Assembly: GCF_022201045.2 (NCBI RefSeq)
Contig: NC_068561.1
Span: 23,256,501-23,320,500, forward strand
DNA from: Citrus sinensis
Taxonomy: Eukaryota; Streptophyta; Magnoliopsida; Sapindales; Rutaceae
Length of the DNA: 64,000 nucleotides
Direction of reading: 5' to 3'
The notes below the pieces were generated by a model, which saw nothing but the letters and a program-made list of their open reading frames with translations, did no database searches and was not told where the DNA came from. Every line of letters starts with the position of its first letter. Position 1 is the stretch's first letter. Both the position numbers and the translations under genes were made by a program. This document shows positions 1-12,662 of the stretch, in pieces.

Positions 1-903
1 AGCCTCACATGGTTCACCATCGAAACTGAATATGATGACCACAATTGCAGAACTTATGGTGCTAAGGCCCTCTTTGGAGAGGATGAGATCATATTCCAGC
101 TCATATTTGATATTCAAAATCAGGCAATTTGCACTTACCAACCTGACACACGACTATCAAAACACTTCAAGCTTAAACTTCAACTAATCAGTACTAGAGA
201 ACTACTTATAAGCCAACACATTACCTAGGAAACAAAAGGAATTTTCACTTCCACAATTTTACAATATTAATAAAGCAAAAATTAGGACAGAAAACCAAAA
301 GGAGGAAACTCTCATCATCAGGCTGGTGCATTTTCAAACATTTAAAGCACATTGGTATGATTTTTTCATCCTATTCTAGTTACTATATCTGCTTTTCCTA
401 TCTCTTTATTTCCCTTTTTTATCCTTTTCCCCATTGTTGAATTCTTTGGTGCATTGATTAATTTGCTGCCAACTATTTCGACAAGAGATAGTAAAACACT
501 TAAAGCAAAACAGAACAACTTCTTTGTTAACAGAAAAATGCCTCAGTAAGGCAGTGATGTTTACATATTTTAGAAGCCACAAGGTGGTCATTTATCTTCT
601 TACAACTAATATATTGATGGTTCACATCCATTACACATAATTAATTCTATACGGAGATAACAAACATTCAGGAAGCAAAAATGAAAATTTTAAAGAAGCA
701 ACAATCCAAAGGAAAACAAACTGCATAATTGCGAACTGAACAAAAACTGCTACTCTCAAGATTTGTAACTGAAACTTTAAATAAGAATTTATATACATAC
801 ATTTCTATAATACAAACATTTTATGAGGTAGAAATAAATTAATTTCACAACTAAGTTGAGCTCTATCGAAGATCATAAAGGCAACGGAGTAAGAAGTTAC
901 ACT
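1..903. other. Left-edge spacer / 3' flank, no supported gene
   Basis: AT-rich DNA downstream of the trihelix gene stop codon. A frame on the + strand is open from base 1 to about 229 but has no ATG and no family I recognise; it could be an exon cut by the window edge. Nothing else can be supported here. Confidence 0.5.
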
Positions 904-2058
904 CTACATGAATTCAGAAGGCGAATTGGCATCAGGCTTTCCACCATCCCCCAATCCTCCAGGATGCTGCAAATTCTGCAAAACCTGCGGCGGTAATGCT
1001 CCCAAACCACCACCCAAACCATCATTTGCCGAACCAAAAAACTGACATATAAGCCTAGCCATAACCCCCAGAATCTGCAATTGGTTCTGGCATGCATCTG
1101 CATACATTTGCATCATGGACTTCTCATGCTCAATCTGCAAACCCAACATCTTCTCCCTCCACTCCATTTCCTCCTCCTCCCTCTTCTCCTCCATTCTCAT
1201 CCTCCTCCTCCTCTCCTCATCCAATTCCAGTTCTACCCTAACTCTTCTCTCGTATTCCCTCCTAGCCCACTTCAACTCCCTCTCTTCTAACTCCCACTCT
1301 TTACTCTCCAGAGCCTCTTCTCTCTCATCTCCCCTTCTTTCCATCCTAAATCCCATTTCTCTCCTCTTTTCCTCCCCCTCGATCACACCCTTTTCTCTCA
1401 CAAACTCCCTCTCTCTTCTCTTATCCTCCCTCCTCATTACCACATCCCTCAAATCCAAAACTTTAGCCCCAAGTAACCCAAGATTCTTACTTTCTCTAAA
1501 ACCCTTTTTCAATTTCTTATTTTTCACAATACCCATTTCGCAAATCTCCCTTTCCACTCCAAATTCACTCTCACTCTCCATTTTCTCCCCACTTTCTTCC
1601 TCCTCCTCCACCTCCTCCTCATCCTCCTCCAAATCTTCACTGTCAATCCCAACAAGCCCCAGATCACAACAATCCTCAAACAAATCACCATTACTCACTC
1701 TCTTCCCCTTAACCTCAAGCTCCACATCACCAAACACCTCCTTGTACTTCAAAAAATTCTCCCAGTGATTCTCCCCGTCTTTCCAATTAAACTCATCATC
1801 AGAAATTCTAATCTTCTGCTTCACACCCAAGTACTGGTGCCTCATGTTCTGGACTTTGATCGACACGTCCCGCCAGGACCACTTAAAGGGGAAGCTCACT
1901 GGGTCCTGCAGGTGATGCAGGGAATTAACGTGGTCGGCGATCGGCCGGAACTTCTTCTCTCGGGTCTTGAGCTTGGATAGTGTGCCAGAGTTGAGGAGAT
2001 CGGAGTATTTGGTCAATAGGGTCTGCTCTTCTAACTCTGACCACTTCTTTCGCTTCAT
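904..2058 (-). CDS. Trihelix-type DNA-binding protein, single exon
   Basis: Uninterrupted 384-residue protein. The N-terminal ~100 residues start MKRKKWSELEEQTLL and contain spaced aromatic residues (W7, then FKWSWRDVSIKVQNMRHQYL and NWKDGENHWENF), the pattern of plant trihelix or Myb/SANT-like DNA-binding domains. A strongly acidic run (EDLEEDEEEVEEEEES, about residues 140-155) follows, then a long Arg/Glu-rich coiled coil (about 200-320), and a Gly/Pro-rich tail ending PSEFM. This layout resembles the intronless Arabidopsis trihelix genes around At1g21200/At1g76870/At3g10040. Likely a nuclear transcription regulator; target genes cannot be inferred. The ATG is the first in frame and sits directly before the conserved basic start. 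The codon-rich GAG/AGG coiled coil gives a long antisense open frame, which is a shadow. Confidence 0.8.
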   Translation of the reverse strand: MKRKKWSELEEQTLLTKYSDLLNSGTLSKLKTREKKFRPIADHVNSLHHLQDPVSFPFKWSWRDVSIKVQNMRHQYLGVKQKIRISDDEFNWKDGENHWENFLKYKEVFGDVELEVKGKRVSNGDLFEDCCDLGLVGIDSEDLEEDEEEVEEEEESGEKMESESEFGVEREICEMGIVKNKKLKKGFRESKNLGLLGAKVLDLRDVVMRREDKRREREFVREKGVIEGEEKRREMGFRMERRGDEREEALESKEWELEERELKWARREYERRVRVELELDEERRRRMRMEEKREEEEMEWREKMLGLQIEHEKSMMQMYADACQNQLQILGVMARLICQFFGSANDGLGGGLGALPPQVLQNLQHPGGLGDGGKPDANSPSEFM

Positions 2059-4900
2059 ATTTTCTGCAGAATTTTGAGGGTTTGGTTTTGGTTTTTAGTT
2101 GCAGGGAAGGGAGATTGAGCAGTCAGCAGAGACCAGAGAGGAGATTTGATGATGGGCTGTCTTAGGAAAGACAAATGTTCAGACCTTTTTTCTTAAAAAT
2201 ATATATATATATATAAATTATTCTTTTGACTGATCGGACTAGGTGAAATTTCGTTTTGGCAGTCGGAAGTTTTTGTTTTGAAAATATACATATATTTTTC
2301 TAAATTATGTGAATGATAATTTATTAATAATAATTATAGAAAAAATGGAAACTGTTCTCATTGAGCTCTAGCAAACTTAACAATGTAAACTTATTTTAAA
2401 TATTATTAAAAGTATTTCATCTAAATAGTTTCATGAATAATATTATTCATCAAAAAATAAAATTACTCTCATCCTAGTTAAATAATACAAGTAACACGAA
2501 AATATAGTAAATTATTTTAAATAATATAAAAAGAAATAATTTGATTAATGTCCATTTCTTGATGACATATTAATTAAACTTGATTTTAATTTAAAATTTT
2601 AGCAATAATTTTAATGATATAAAGTTAATGACTTAAGATTGCGTTGAAATTCTAAGTGAACAAGTTTAAATTGAAAAATCCCTCACCTTATAAATATTTG
2701 ATGAAAAAAATGAAAGAAAATAATTTATAGAACTTTGGTCAGAATAATTGATAGATAGATAAAGAGAGAGACTCCATCCATAAAAATTTGATACACAAAG
2801 ACCACGAGTATCTTGGGCCGGGATTCCAAGACTTCGGCATCCTTGTTCTGCTCGAGCTAGAGGCCAGAGCAAGGCATGCTTTTCTCTGTCGAAGCATACC
2901 GAGCCCCTCCCAGCTCTAAGCAAAGTTATCTGGGCCCAGTTTAAGAATTTTCCACTTTTTTTTTTCTTTTTTTGGGAGGAAAGAATTCTCCCCTTTGACT
3001 TAAAAAGAAATGCAAAAATTCATGTAAAAACTAAAACGAAACCAAACAGTCCACCAAACATTCCAAATAACGTAAATATTTGAAATAATTACATTATGCT
3101 GTTATAGAAGTTGCTACAAATTCCTACTAAAAGAGAGATAAGAAGCAGTTACATGTGATAAAATTTTGTTAGGGGTAATTTTGTATATAGATGATGTAAT
3201 AGTTCATTATGGTCATTTTTGGGATTGAGGTGCTGTAATTTTTAAAATACAACTGATGTGGAAAAAAAATTATAAATATAAAACAAAAGTTAATAATATG
3301 TAGTAAATATAAGATTTAAATAATAGTTTTGACAAAATTATTAAACATATAATAGCTTTTTTATTATATAAGTGAAAAATTATATTAACATAACTTTCAA
3401 GTTACAGCAGTTAGTGTTTACCAAACACTTTAGTACTATGACTTAAAAGATACAGTTATCTAACTTCAATTCCAAACGCATCATATATCTTTCACTCCGA
3501 CAAGATTAGATTTTAAATTAAAAAGAGAGTTACGTTACATTTTCTTGTCAATTTTGAACATCATAAGAGATGGACACATACATAGCATATGAAAGAACTT
3601 TTTAACATTTTAAATGTAAAGTCTCTTTTCCGCTGGTTTTTCTTCATCTTTTGAAGGTTGTTCAACCACCACCCCCCCAATATTTAAAATATCAAATTTA
3701 CGTTGAAAATAAGGATGATGATTCATTGATCTACTTGACATCACCTCTTATTTGACCACAAAAGGTGAATTACAAATTTTAAAGTCATAGTACTAATGCC
3801 ATTGCAAGCCCCCCACATCAATCTATTTAGTTAAAAAAATCGAAAAAAGAAATTTCGCCTAAGAGGAGTTGACGTAAAGTGCATATTATTGCTCAATTAT
3901 GAAATTTAAATTTATAAATTGTATGCTTATTTATTTTAGTGGTTGGACTATTCAATGTGATGCTGATTTTCAACATATTATGCTTCCTCATTTTGTTTAC
4001 TTATTGATGTGACATCATATGTATTATTATTTGAGTGCTAATATGTTAATAATTAACAATAAAATCAATTCATATTATACATGTGATATTAAATGGTTGT
4101 TGATATTTTAATAAAATAACGTTTATTTTTTGTCTGAAATCTAAACATGTCTAAATTTTGTAAAAGTCTGAATGGATCAAAATACGAATATTTAAATAAA
4201 ATATATTTTTTAAATATCTAAATATAAATGACATTTTTTTTATTTTTATAAATAAAAACATCTTAAATATAGTTATTTGACATTTATGTCCTTATAAATC
4301 AAAACAAAAAAGGCATTAAGTTTTATAGTTTATGAAATGAGTATATTTTATAAATAAATTTTTGAAATATAATATTTACTTATTATTCAGATATTTTTTA
4401 TTCAGGTAAAAGTACAAACATTTTATTTATTCTATTCAAATATAAATGTCAGAAATTAGTCATAAGTTACAAAAAATGAATAAGTAAAATTTGAAAAAAA
4501 ATCTAAAATTAATAAAATTTCAAATTTCAAACATTTAACAGACAAGTTTTAAGTATTTCAACTAAATATATCAATTAAGTAAACATATCATCATCGATTT
4601 TAGAGAAGAGTACAATCCCCGATAATATTAAAATTTGGCAGGTTTATTTGTTACTTTGAGTAGATTTATTCAACAAGGAATAGATTCATCCGATTGTTCG
4701 AACAAATATAAGTAGATTTATAATGTTATATGAAAAAAAAAATCTTATACATTAAGGTGTATATAATAAAAAAAAATCGATATAAATTAACATGTGGTCA
4801 TTTTTCGAATTATATGTTTATGGTGTGGGCCAAATTTTAATTTTCACTTCCAAATTTTAAACAACGTCAAAGTCAGACTCGAAATAGTTGATACTCCAAG
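2059..4900. other. AT-rich intergenic region between divergent genes
   Basis: Spacer between the trihelix gene (-) and SOS4 (+), so it holds both promoters. It has a TA microsatellite at about 2202-2215, many A/T runs, and one GC-rich island at about 2808-2940 of unknown origin. I see no coding exon or clear transposon ends. Confidence 0.6.
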
Positions 4901-4920
4901 TCCGACGCAGATTCGGGGGC

Positions 4921-4926
4921 CACGTG
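4921..4926. promoter_or_regulatory. G-box / ABRE core CACGTG upstream of SOS4
   Basis: The sequence gccaCGTGgaa centred here is a perfect CACGTG G-box, about 130 bases upstream of the TATA-like element and about 400 upstream of the SOS4 start codon. G-boxes bind bZIP and bHLH factors and are common in ABA and stress promoters. That would fit a salt-tolerance gene, but binding is inferred. Confidence 0.4.
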
Positions 4927-5053
4927 GAATTAAATTCCTAAATTACCCCAACCCTCTCTACAACTCACGGTCATTTAATTCGCGAAAACGGAATCCAGCA
5001 GTTGCAATTCAGTAATTTTGACAAGCAGTCTACGTCACGCTGCTAAGATCAAC

Positions 5054-5060
5054 TATAAAA
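5054..5060 (+). promoter_or_regulatory. TATA box candidate for SOS4
   Basis: TATAAAA in the context aacTATAAAAacc, about 270 bases upstream of the SOS4 ATG. It is the best TATA match in an otherwise mixed-composition promoter and would give a 5' leader of about 240 bases. Confidence 0.4.
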
Positions 5061-5326
5061 ACCATTCAAAATACATCATCTTTGAAATGCTGTCTACGCA
5101 GGAGTTTCTCAGCAGTTGCCGTCCTTGTTTGGGCACTTCCCGAAAAACTCACGTTTTCCGGTAAAATATAATAAAATATATAGAATTCAAATATTTTCTC
5201 GGGGAATCTTCCTTTCAAATCATTATTTATTGATATGCATTTTTTATTTATTATTTTTTGATCTGAGCGGGCTTGATAGCAGCTTCCGATTGGATTTGTA
5301 GGAGGAGAAGCTCGAGCATATCAGGA

Positions 5327-8300
5327 ATGGCGCCTCCGATTCTCTCATTGGCTTTACCTTCGGAGACTGGTCGAGTTTTGAGCATACAGTCGCATACTGT
5401 TCAGGTACCTATCTTATGTGTTATTCTGTTTGCTTGCTGATAAACTCGAAGCATTGTTTTTTTAAGAAGCTCAAATTATTTATTTATTTATTTTGACTTG
5501 TTAATCATTGTAATTTACTTGATTGACTTTTGTGTGAAGTTACCGTCGTTTGCATGTAATTTGGAAGTAGCTTTATCATTGAATTTATGAAATAATAGAA
5601 CAGAGGCACTCAACTAATCATCGTCCCGTTTTTTCTAAAGGCTTTCTTACACGTTATTTATGATGATAATTTCATTTTAAGAATAATTCTTCTATTTAAT
5701 TATGTCATATTTTGTAATACGAAGGATTAACTGTATACTAAAGTCACTGCTTGTATATTTTGTTCTAGGGGTATGTTGGAAATAAATCAGCTGTCTTTCC
5801 TCTCCAACTACTGGGCTATGACGTGGATCCAATCCATTCAGTACAGTTCTCAAACCACACAGGCAAGCTGCTTACATTACTACTCAAAAACAGTCTCAGA
5901 ACTCTGAGGCCTGACATATGGTGCGAGTCATTCAATCTGTATAAGCGCAGGCATAAACTTGTGGCACAGTTTAGTCTAGGTTTTGGTTTAATCAATCTGA
6001 AAATTATGCAGGATACCCAACTTTCAAGGGCCAAGTTTTGAATGGACAACAATTATGCGATTTAATAGAAGGACTGGAAGCCAATAATCTATTGTACTAT
6101 ACTCATTTATTAACAGGTATGCTGCATTAGCTGTGTACGTTAGTTTTGTGATTCTTTAGAAATTAGTGTACGTCAGTGATGTCCTCCTTTGGCATTTTGG
6201 TTTTTCCATTTGCTTGCACACTATTGTTGTCTGCAAAATCCATTTCATGTCCGTTGCTTTTGAATGATGCTGGCTGTTTCCCCGATTCAAGTATAAAACA
6301 ATGTACTTAAGCATATATTTATCTCTTCTATCTCATACTGCTTCAAATATTGAGTCTCATGGCAATTTTTACATCAGAAACGCACCATTTTTAGCTATTG
6401 CTGAAGTGTTCTTTTCAGTACTATGCTTTTTGGCAATCTGACTTCTTTTACTGCCACCTCAACGGTTTCATTTCTAGTCTATTTGGAACCTTCATGTTCT
6501 GTTTTGACTGGTGCATTGCAGGTTATATTGGTTCTGTTTCTTTTCTGAACACGATACTGCAAGTTGTTGAAAAGCTTCGCTCTATAAACCCAAATCTGAT
6601 ATACGGTAGGTTTTGTATATTCCTAATGTCATTGGGATATCTAAATATGGTTTGCAATTACATATCCTGTTGAATTTTCGTCCATCTTGATTCTTGACAT
6701 GCCTATGAGCGTAGCAAATTATTTTTGTGAAGTCTCAGTTACTGAATTTAAGGATAAGGACGTTATCAACCTTCTGTCAGGAATTTTTTTTCCCTCTACA
6801 ACGTTAAACATATGACTGTATATAAACATATATGTATCAAAAACTGTTTTTTAATTCATTTGATGTTATTATGTTAATATGAGGTCTTATTAAATGTTTT
6901 CTCTGAAAAAAATGGTAAAAGAAGTCTTGAGAGACATGAATAATATCTATCCTGGCTTGCAGCTGCTTCTGCAGAGAAATTTGTAGCAGGAACGAGTCTT
7001 TTGTTAGCTTAAGCTGTGGTGTAAAAATGGAAACACAGACATTGTTCCATGTGCCTATTTACCACATCTGTCCTAAGAGGACAATAGTAATAATAAATTA
7101 TATGCATCTTTTCTGAATCTTGCCTCCTTTGTCTAGTTTGTGATCCAGTGATGGGTGACGAGGGAAAGCTCTATGTTCCTTCCGAGCTAGTATCAGTATA
7201 CCGTGAGAAGGTGAGCAATCCAATTACATATATTGGGTACCTGTTTATATATCTGTTACATGCTACTTGTAGAAAGTATAAAGTAGTAGTTTGACTCTCA
7301 AATGCTTAAGTTTATAACTATACCTAGAACTGCGAATTTGATGTGTGTGTTAGATCCTTTAGATTCAACAGCTAGGGTGAGCAATCATTATTGCATTTGG
7401 TCTTAATATTGCCTCAATTCTATAATGATGCGTTGATGTAATTGTTAAATATTTAATTTAAAACTTTTGTTATGATCATTCATTTTGATGTTACTTCTTG
7501 TAATCAGGTTGTTCCAGTGGCCTCAATGTTGACCCCTAATCAGTTTGAAGCAGAACAGTTGACTGGTTTCAGGTATTTCCGGACACTACAAGTAATGTTG
7601 GTTAAATTACTATGGTCAGGATTTGTTCCTATGTTGTATTTCTCTAACCATATGTTAATGGTTCAAAAAAATCTCTTTTTACACGATTCGCTTGTTTGTT
7701 GACTGAAAAATTTCTGAGAATATATTACAATGCACATATTGGCAAATGGGAGCTGCTAGCTTAGAGCTGATAGAGCTTTTTCCTTACAAATTGTGTACAA
7801 AGAAGCAAGTAATTATCAAGTGGAGGCTTTCTTTTTCCTAATGTGTGCTATTTACTGACTTCTATTGAAAGCTGTGATCCAATGGCAAGAATAGGCATTT
7901 TATTGGGCATAAATATTAAGCTTCGGTCTACAATAGCCAATGAAGAGGCCATTGGCTAAAAGAAAAGTGGAAGAGAAGCTAGGACCCACTGGCACATCAA
8001 TCTCTCTCTTGATTGCAGCTGGATTTAATTGAGCATCCTTTGCTGTTTTGTCCTCTTCGCTCTCATTTTCTCCAATTGTATTTATTCTGTGGCACTCTGT
8101 GTATGCATATGGGTATTTGACGGATTGGTTTCGAGCTTCCCAGTTTTTGGTTAGGCTGCATTCTACATTCGCTGGGAATTTATTAGTACTAGGAGTTGTG
8201 TAGGTATTGTTTGTTAAGAATTAGGATATGAATTTATTGTGTGTTGTGGCTTCCCATTGAAGTCCCTTTTGCACCTTTTGGCAGGATTTCCTTGTGTTTT

Positions 8301-11300
8301 TAACTAGTACAATTTCACACCTGAGTTTTATATTAGATATGACGAGAAGGAGCTCTGCTTTTTCTGTTTATTGGGCACTCATTGCAGTCACTCTTCAGTG
8401 TTCTGAGAAGATTTACTTTTCACAGGATTGGGAGTGAAGCAGATGGGAGGGAAGCTTGTAAGATTCTTCATGCTGCTGGACCTGCAAAGGTACTTTTTTC
8501 TCCCCTGTTTTGATCTTTAATCAAATCATACCCTAGATCTTAACACTTCTTTTTCATTGCAAATTTATTTTCTTGCTTGCTTAGTTTTGTTTCTCTAATC
8601 TCTATATCATGGTACCTTGATAAATTTTTAATTATATTCCTGGGGTGTAGGATTTGAAGTTACAAATTTTTTTCACTGTTAAGATCGATCTTCCCTGCCT
8701 TTTCCTTAATATTTAGTGCAGTTTTACACCATGGGAGAAGTTTTGACTAGATTCTTAAGCCTACTTGGAAAGAAGCATACTAAGATGAACAGAATATAAC
8801 ACTGCTGAACGACCTGATGGTAGAATTTGCATTCCATAAAAAGAAAGGGATTTATATCTTTGAGCTATCTATGATATGTGCTGACTAATCTGAAATTTCT
8901 TAGTCCAATATAATTTCAGGCTTGAAAGCTAAGGTAAATAAACAATATAGATGGCATATGTCATATACAATTAGGGATGGCAAACAAACCCGGACCCGGA
9001 TGATCCGGACCGGGTTTAACCCGTACCGGATTTATGAAATATCCGGATCCGGATGCATTTTTTCTAACCCGGATGAATCCGGGTCCGATTCCGGGTTTAC
9101 CTAAACCCGGATTTCCAGAACCCGGACCCGCATTTTAATGTTTTTAATTATTTAAATAAATAATTTTTAATTGTTAGTTGTAAATATAAGAGCAAAAAGT
9201 AAGTGAAAAAACAAAAGCAGCCCTAAAAATCTAAGCCTCACGGGCTCAAACCAGCCGCATCTCTCATCTTCCTCATCCCCTATCATCAAGGCAGCCACCT
9301 CCTCTAACCACACCAGCTCTGCAATCTCTAGATGTCTGAAGCTTCTCTGCTTCATCGTCTCTCTTCTCTACTCCAGTTTTTTGTTCGGTAATGGCAGGAG
9401 GTACTGTGGTAATTGAGGCTTTGTGAGTCACTTAAGAATGGGAAATTCTTCTTTTGTTTGTTATGAATGCTTTTGTGATTTGTTTTCTTTACTGTTTTAA
9501 AAAGGTTGCTTAGTTACTTGAACTGCAGTATGATTGTTGATTTAATGGACTGCTCTTTGCATTTTATTTGTTTTTACCAAAGATGCAACGTGCTGAAGAT
9601 ATTGATTTTGGGGGAAAAAGTCTGGGTTTAGAACCCGCAATCTGGGAACCCGGACTTTTCCGGGTTTAACCCGGATCGGACCCGGATTAAACAAATACGG
9701 GTTTTACCCGGGTCCGGTATAATGAATTGGTCGTCCGGGTCCGGAACCGGGAAGGCCAAACCCGGACCCGGACCCGGATTTTGCCATCCCTATATACAAT
9801 TTAGAGTTACTTGTCCCTCCCTCCCCCCACGCAAAACCCCCTCCACCAAAAACCCCCCTCCCCACCAAAAAAAAAGGGAAAAAAAAATGAAGAAGGAAGA
9901 AATGTGCCATGCAATTAAAGGACATCCTTATTATAGAATGATTGTGTTTTGTAGATATGCAATTGTTTTACTTTTGTCAGAAACTTGTCTGTGATTTGCA
10001 CATAGATGTACTTTTCTCTCTCTTGCCCCACTTTTATTAACATAGTTTCTGATCATATCAGGTTGTGATCACAAGCATAAATATAGATGGCAATCTTTTC
10101 CTGATTGGCAGTCATCAGAAGGAAAAGGTAGGCCCATTATGTGTTAAGGGCTTGTGGTTTTAATCATTTTTAGGTTAATTGACTGCCTAATAATCGGTCA
10201 AGTTTGAGAATATGTGTCAGCATTACCTTATTTGGTTGTCATGTGAATGTGCATTACACCATTAGATTTTCTGGATATCATATTCATAAAGAAATGTTCT
10301 ATAACAGATAAGCAGCATGGTGTTTATTGTCACCAAGCTCATTTATTAATCCTTTGAGAGAAAAAAGCACATTTATTAATGCTCACAAAATTTCATACAA
10401 ATGTTACTTGCATGCATCCATGCCTACGTACACTTTGTTACCTATTATATATTATTACACATTCTTGTCTCCTTAATACTCAATAATTTTTTAAAATTAA
10501 CTATTTGTTAAATATACAATGTCCATCTATCATTGGTGCTTGTAGCTAAATGCCTTCTTTCGTCCCTTGTCCTTCATTCATTCTTTCAGCTATTATATTA
10601 CATTCACATTTTCTACTTCAATGAAAGTGCACACTTGAGAAGTGATACTAAATTAGTAAATTACATTTAAAAAAATATATTTTTGGGCTGGTGCTATTTT
10701 ATTGTGCAATAATTGGCACAAACAGCTACAAACCATTATATGATTTTTGCTCCTGTCCATTTTTTTCACTTGTGTTATTCTTCTCAAAATTTTTTTCATG
10801 CCATAAGTGTTCTCACATTTGTTTAATGTTGTGATTTATTAGTGTCAGCACATTGTGCATATGGTAATAATCATTGACTAAAACTTTAAGTTATAGCATT
10901 CAAAATGCAGATAATCTTTTCCGCTCACTTAAAATTTGCAGGGTCAGTCTCCGGAGCAGTTCAAGATTGTGATACCCAAAATTCCTGCATATTTTACAGT
11001 ATGCAAACTTTCATCATGATTAAGAAATGATATGGTTATTTTTTTGATGTGAAGATTAATGCACCACATGAAATACTACTTTAACATGTTGCCTTGCATA
11101 TGAAACTTACATTGTTACATATGATGCTTATGCTTGTAGGGAACTGGTGATCTAATGACTGCACTCCTGCTTGGATGGAGTAATGTAATGCCCTTATAAT
11201 GTTTGCAAGTTCAAGTCAAGTGAATGCTCAGAAAAGTTTAAATAATAATGTTATTTATCTGATTGTTTTTTCTCTGCTGTTCAGAAATATAGGGACAACC

Positions 11301-12283
11301 TTGACATTGCTGCTGAGCTTGCAGTATCAAGTTTGCAGGTATTGCTTTTGCTTATGCCTTGAGTTGCCGGAATGTTCTGTAGGTTTTGAATGTAGTTGTA
11401 TCTAATATCATGGGAAATTACAGTAACACTTGTGTGTGCACTCAAAGTTTTTGCAAAGGGAATTGAATTCTTGACCTCTTACTTCCACTGATGAGACCAA
11501 ATTGACCGGGCTTTCCCTTCAGGAACAAGTTTGTTCTTGTCTAGAACAGCTCGAAATGTAGTGATAATCCAGCCTGCACTCAAGAGGTTAGGGTTGTTTT
11601 GAGAGGGCCATTATTAAAAGCATGCTGCAGAGTTGTTTTCACTCTGTATCTCATGGAAATTTTATTGAATCTTAGAGTGTGGCCGCATAGGGAATTTGCC
11701 AGCTCTACTCTTTCTTCTTGGTAAATCTAAAACCTTGAGGCGTTGACTGGACATTGTTTAAAATTTTGAACTTTTTGAACATGCGTACTGCTAGAAGAAA
11801 TCAGATTGAAGTAATGAAATTTTGTGATAGCACCAGCAGATATAATCAGTGAGGAATATGAAATCCTTGAAAATATAGAGGCCATATAGAACTGTGATAG
11901 GACCACAACCACTTATATTTTGAATTTGGCGGTTTGCTGGGGCAGCATGCTCCTCCTTGGATGATTGCATATTCATCCTCCCACTCTTTATTGTATATAC
12001 GTTGCCTCCCAATCCTGATGTAAGCAATATCTGATAGCAAGACATTTGTATGTTAGTAAACATTCTTATCAACTAAAGTAGCCGATGCCTAAGTATTTGA
12101 CTTATATATTAATTGATTATTGGATGTCACCAATGCTTTCAGGCTCTTTTACAGAGGACGGTGAATGACTACGTTACCGCTGGATTCAATCCCCAATCAA
12201 GTAGTTTGGAGATCCGATTGATCCAGAGCCAGGATGACATTCGGAACCCACAAGTGAAATTCAAGTCTGAAAAATACAACTGA
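5327..12283 (+). CDS. SOS4: Pyridoxal kinase, SOS4 orthologue (12 exons)
   Basis: Phosphorylates pyridoxal, pyridoxine and pyridoxamine with ATP in the vitamin B6 salvage pathway; Arabidopsis SOS4 is needed for salt tolerance and root-hair growth. Exons: 5327-5404, 5769-5862, 6012-6116, 6522-6605, 7137-7210, 7508-7572, 8426-8489, 10062-10127, 10942-10998, 11140-11184, 11285-11338, 12143-12283. They sum to 927 nt (308 aa, the usual length without a transit peptide) with all phases matching. Family landmarks: [30 protein letters not shown], the metal/ATP region [16 protein letters not shown], and the PfkB-type GTGD motif with the catalytic Asp at about residue 233. The second intron uses a GC donor (G|GCAAGC at 5863). 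Intron 7 holds a hAT element. The start is the ATG giving [17 protein letters not shown]. Confidence 0.95.
8964..9800. mobile_element. Non-autonomous hAT element with TSDs in SOS4 intron 7
   Basis: Element body 8972-9792 (821 bp) starts TAGGGATGGCAAA and ends TTTGCCATCCCTA, a perfect 13-bp terminal inverted repeat of hAT type. It is bounded by a perfect 8-bp target-site duplication TATACAAT (8964-8971 and 9793-9800), the size hAT transposases make. Both subterminal regions are packed with CCCGG/CCGGGT repeats in both orientations. The interior has a short CT-rich stretch but no transposase frame, so movement would need a trans-acting transposase. Intact ends and TSD suggest a fairly young insertion. 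It lies wholly within the intron, well away from either splice site. Confidence 0.93.
11405..11520 (-). mobile_element. Possible tRNA-derived SINE fragment in SOS4 intron 11
   Basis: On the minus strand the order is a box-A-like TGGTCTCATCAGTGG followed about 20 bases later by a box-B-like GTCAAGAATTCAATTCC, the spacing of an RNA polymerase III promoter as in plant SINEs. No clear tail or target duplication was found, so limits are approximate. Confidence 0.35.
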
Positions 12284-12660
12284 ATGGATGATATTTATAC
12301 TTATTGAAACAGAATCAATTTCTATAGGGTGCATTTGTACTATTTATTTTTGACAGTTTTGGTTATTTAAACGCAAAAATGTTCCTTTATATGTTCACAT
12401 AAAAGAGCCGAGAGCAGCGATGTAACGCTGGTTGCTTTGTACTATGGCATGGAGGAAAAATTCGATGAAATTTGAAATTTTAATGTACTAATATGGGAGA
12501 GTTTAAGCAATGAGTGATTCTGAGGTACTGGTACTACCGCCACTACTCGATGCTTCATAGCCTGTTTTGTTAGAAAATACTGGGCCCAATTGGCTAAGAT
12601 TGATGGCAGTGTACCCACCAAATTCTGTCTCAACAGTTAAATTGATTTTCAAGAGGATCA
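12284..12660. other. SOS4 3' flank
   Basis: Sequence after the SOS4 stop codon, including the presumed 3' UTR. No coding frame or repeat could be supported. Confidence 0.5.
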
Positions 12661-12662
12661 TG

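Noticed and set aside
1-229. Open frame at the left edge
   Set aside because: No ATG, no recognised domain and no splice context that can be judged at the window edge.
1115-1768. Long + strand frame rich in Ser, Leu and Pro
   Set aside because: Exact antisense of the Glu/Arg-rich coiled coil of the trihelix gene; GAG/AGG codons read as CTC/CCT give a shadow frame.
2666-2923. Minus-strand 85-codon frame
   Set aside because: It falls partly on the GC-rich island; no start context, domain or splice partners.
9722-9994. Frame spanning the hAT right end and a C-rich tract
   Set aside because: Low-complexity Pro/Lys translation made by the CCCGG repeats and poly-C/poly-A runs.
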